Assembly (NCBI GenBank): GCA_036023115.1
Contig: JAYKKT010000079.1
Span: forward strand, 16,269,501-16,333,500
Reading direction: 5' to 3'
DNA from: Brasenia schreberi
Lineage: Eukaryota; Streptophyta; Magnoliopsida; Nymphaeales; Cabombaceae
DNA length: 64,000 nucleotides
The notes under the pieces are model-generated. The model ran no database searches. It was not told the origin of the DNA and saw only the letters and a program-made list of their open reading frames with translations. Both the position numbers and the translations under genes were made by a program. The stretch's first letter is position 1, and each line of letters begins with the position of its first letter. Below are positions 63,431-64,000 of the stretch, one piece after another.

Positions 63431-64000
<570 letters not shown>

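Overview
The window is nuclear DNA from a flowering plant. The evidence is split genes with GT..AG introns, a plant-specific CDKG kinase, two plant amino-acid transporter (LHT) copies, RTE-clade LINEs with (TTG)n tails, Ty1/copia elements, hAT relatives, tRNA-derived SINEs and long CT/AT microsatellites. The base composition is AT-rich. Nothing fixes the species.

Layout. (1) 559-7060, minus strand: an apparently intact seven-exon cyclin-dependent kinase G gene of 697 codons. Its kinase domain is split by a 3.7-kb intron holding a 106-bp tandem duplication. (2) 7.4-22.2 kb: gene-poor DNA. A hAT element with a perfect 8-bp target duplication sits inside an older LINE fragment. There is also a 701-bp TIR element, another LINE fragment abutting a SINE, a MITE and GGTTC-rich repeat debris. 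(3) 22.2-28.0 kb: a degenerate plus-strand copia element (copia-A), then a 55-bp minisatellite. (4) 30.6-33.8 kb: a decayed minus-strand LINE. (5) 34.9-40.2 kb: a gag-less minus-strand copia relic (copia-C) with an internal LTR duplication. (6) 40.7-41.0 kb: two adjacent SINEs. (7) 42.0-47.85 kb: a second copia of the copia-A family in opposite orientation (copia-B). (8) 47.9 kb: a 33-bp LINE tail insertion with a perfect 15-bp target duplication. (9) 48.7-53.1 and 55.05-57.2 kb: two tandem LHT-like transporter copies, both broken by frameshifts or stops but still with recognisable splice sites. (10) 57.76 kb: a hAT-type MITE. (11) 59.3-61.66 kb: a young 5'-truncated LINE with an exact 11-bp target duplication. 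(12) 61.7-64.0 kb: unassigned DNA ending in a long (CT)n tract.

The only gene that looks functional is the CDKG kinase. CDKG proteins act with L-type cyclins in splicing and cell-cycle or meiotic control. The rest is mostly layered mobile-element sequence around two dead transporter copies. I found no convincing novel coding system. The most informative signals are insertion footprints: nested insertions, exact target duplications, a tiny LINE insertion, and SINE and MITE families. All positions were read by eye, so boundaries of degenerate elements are approximate unless called exact.
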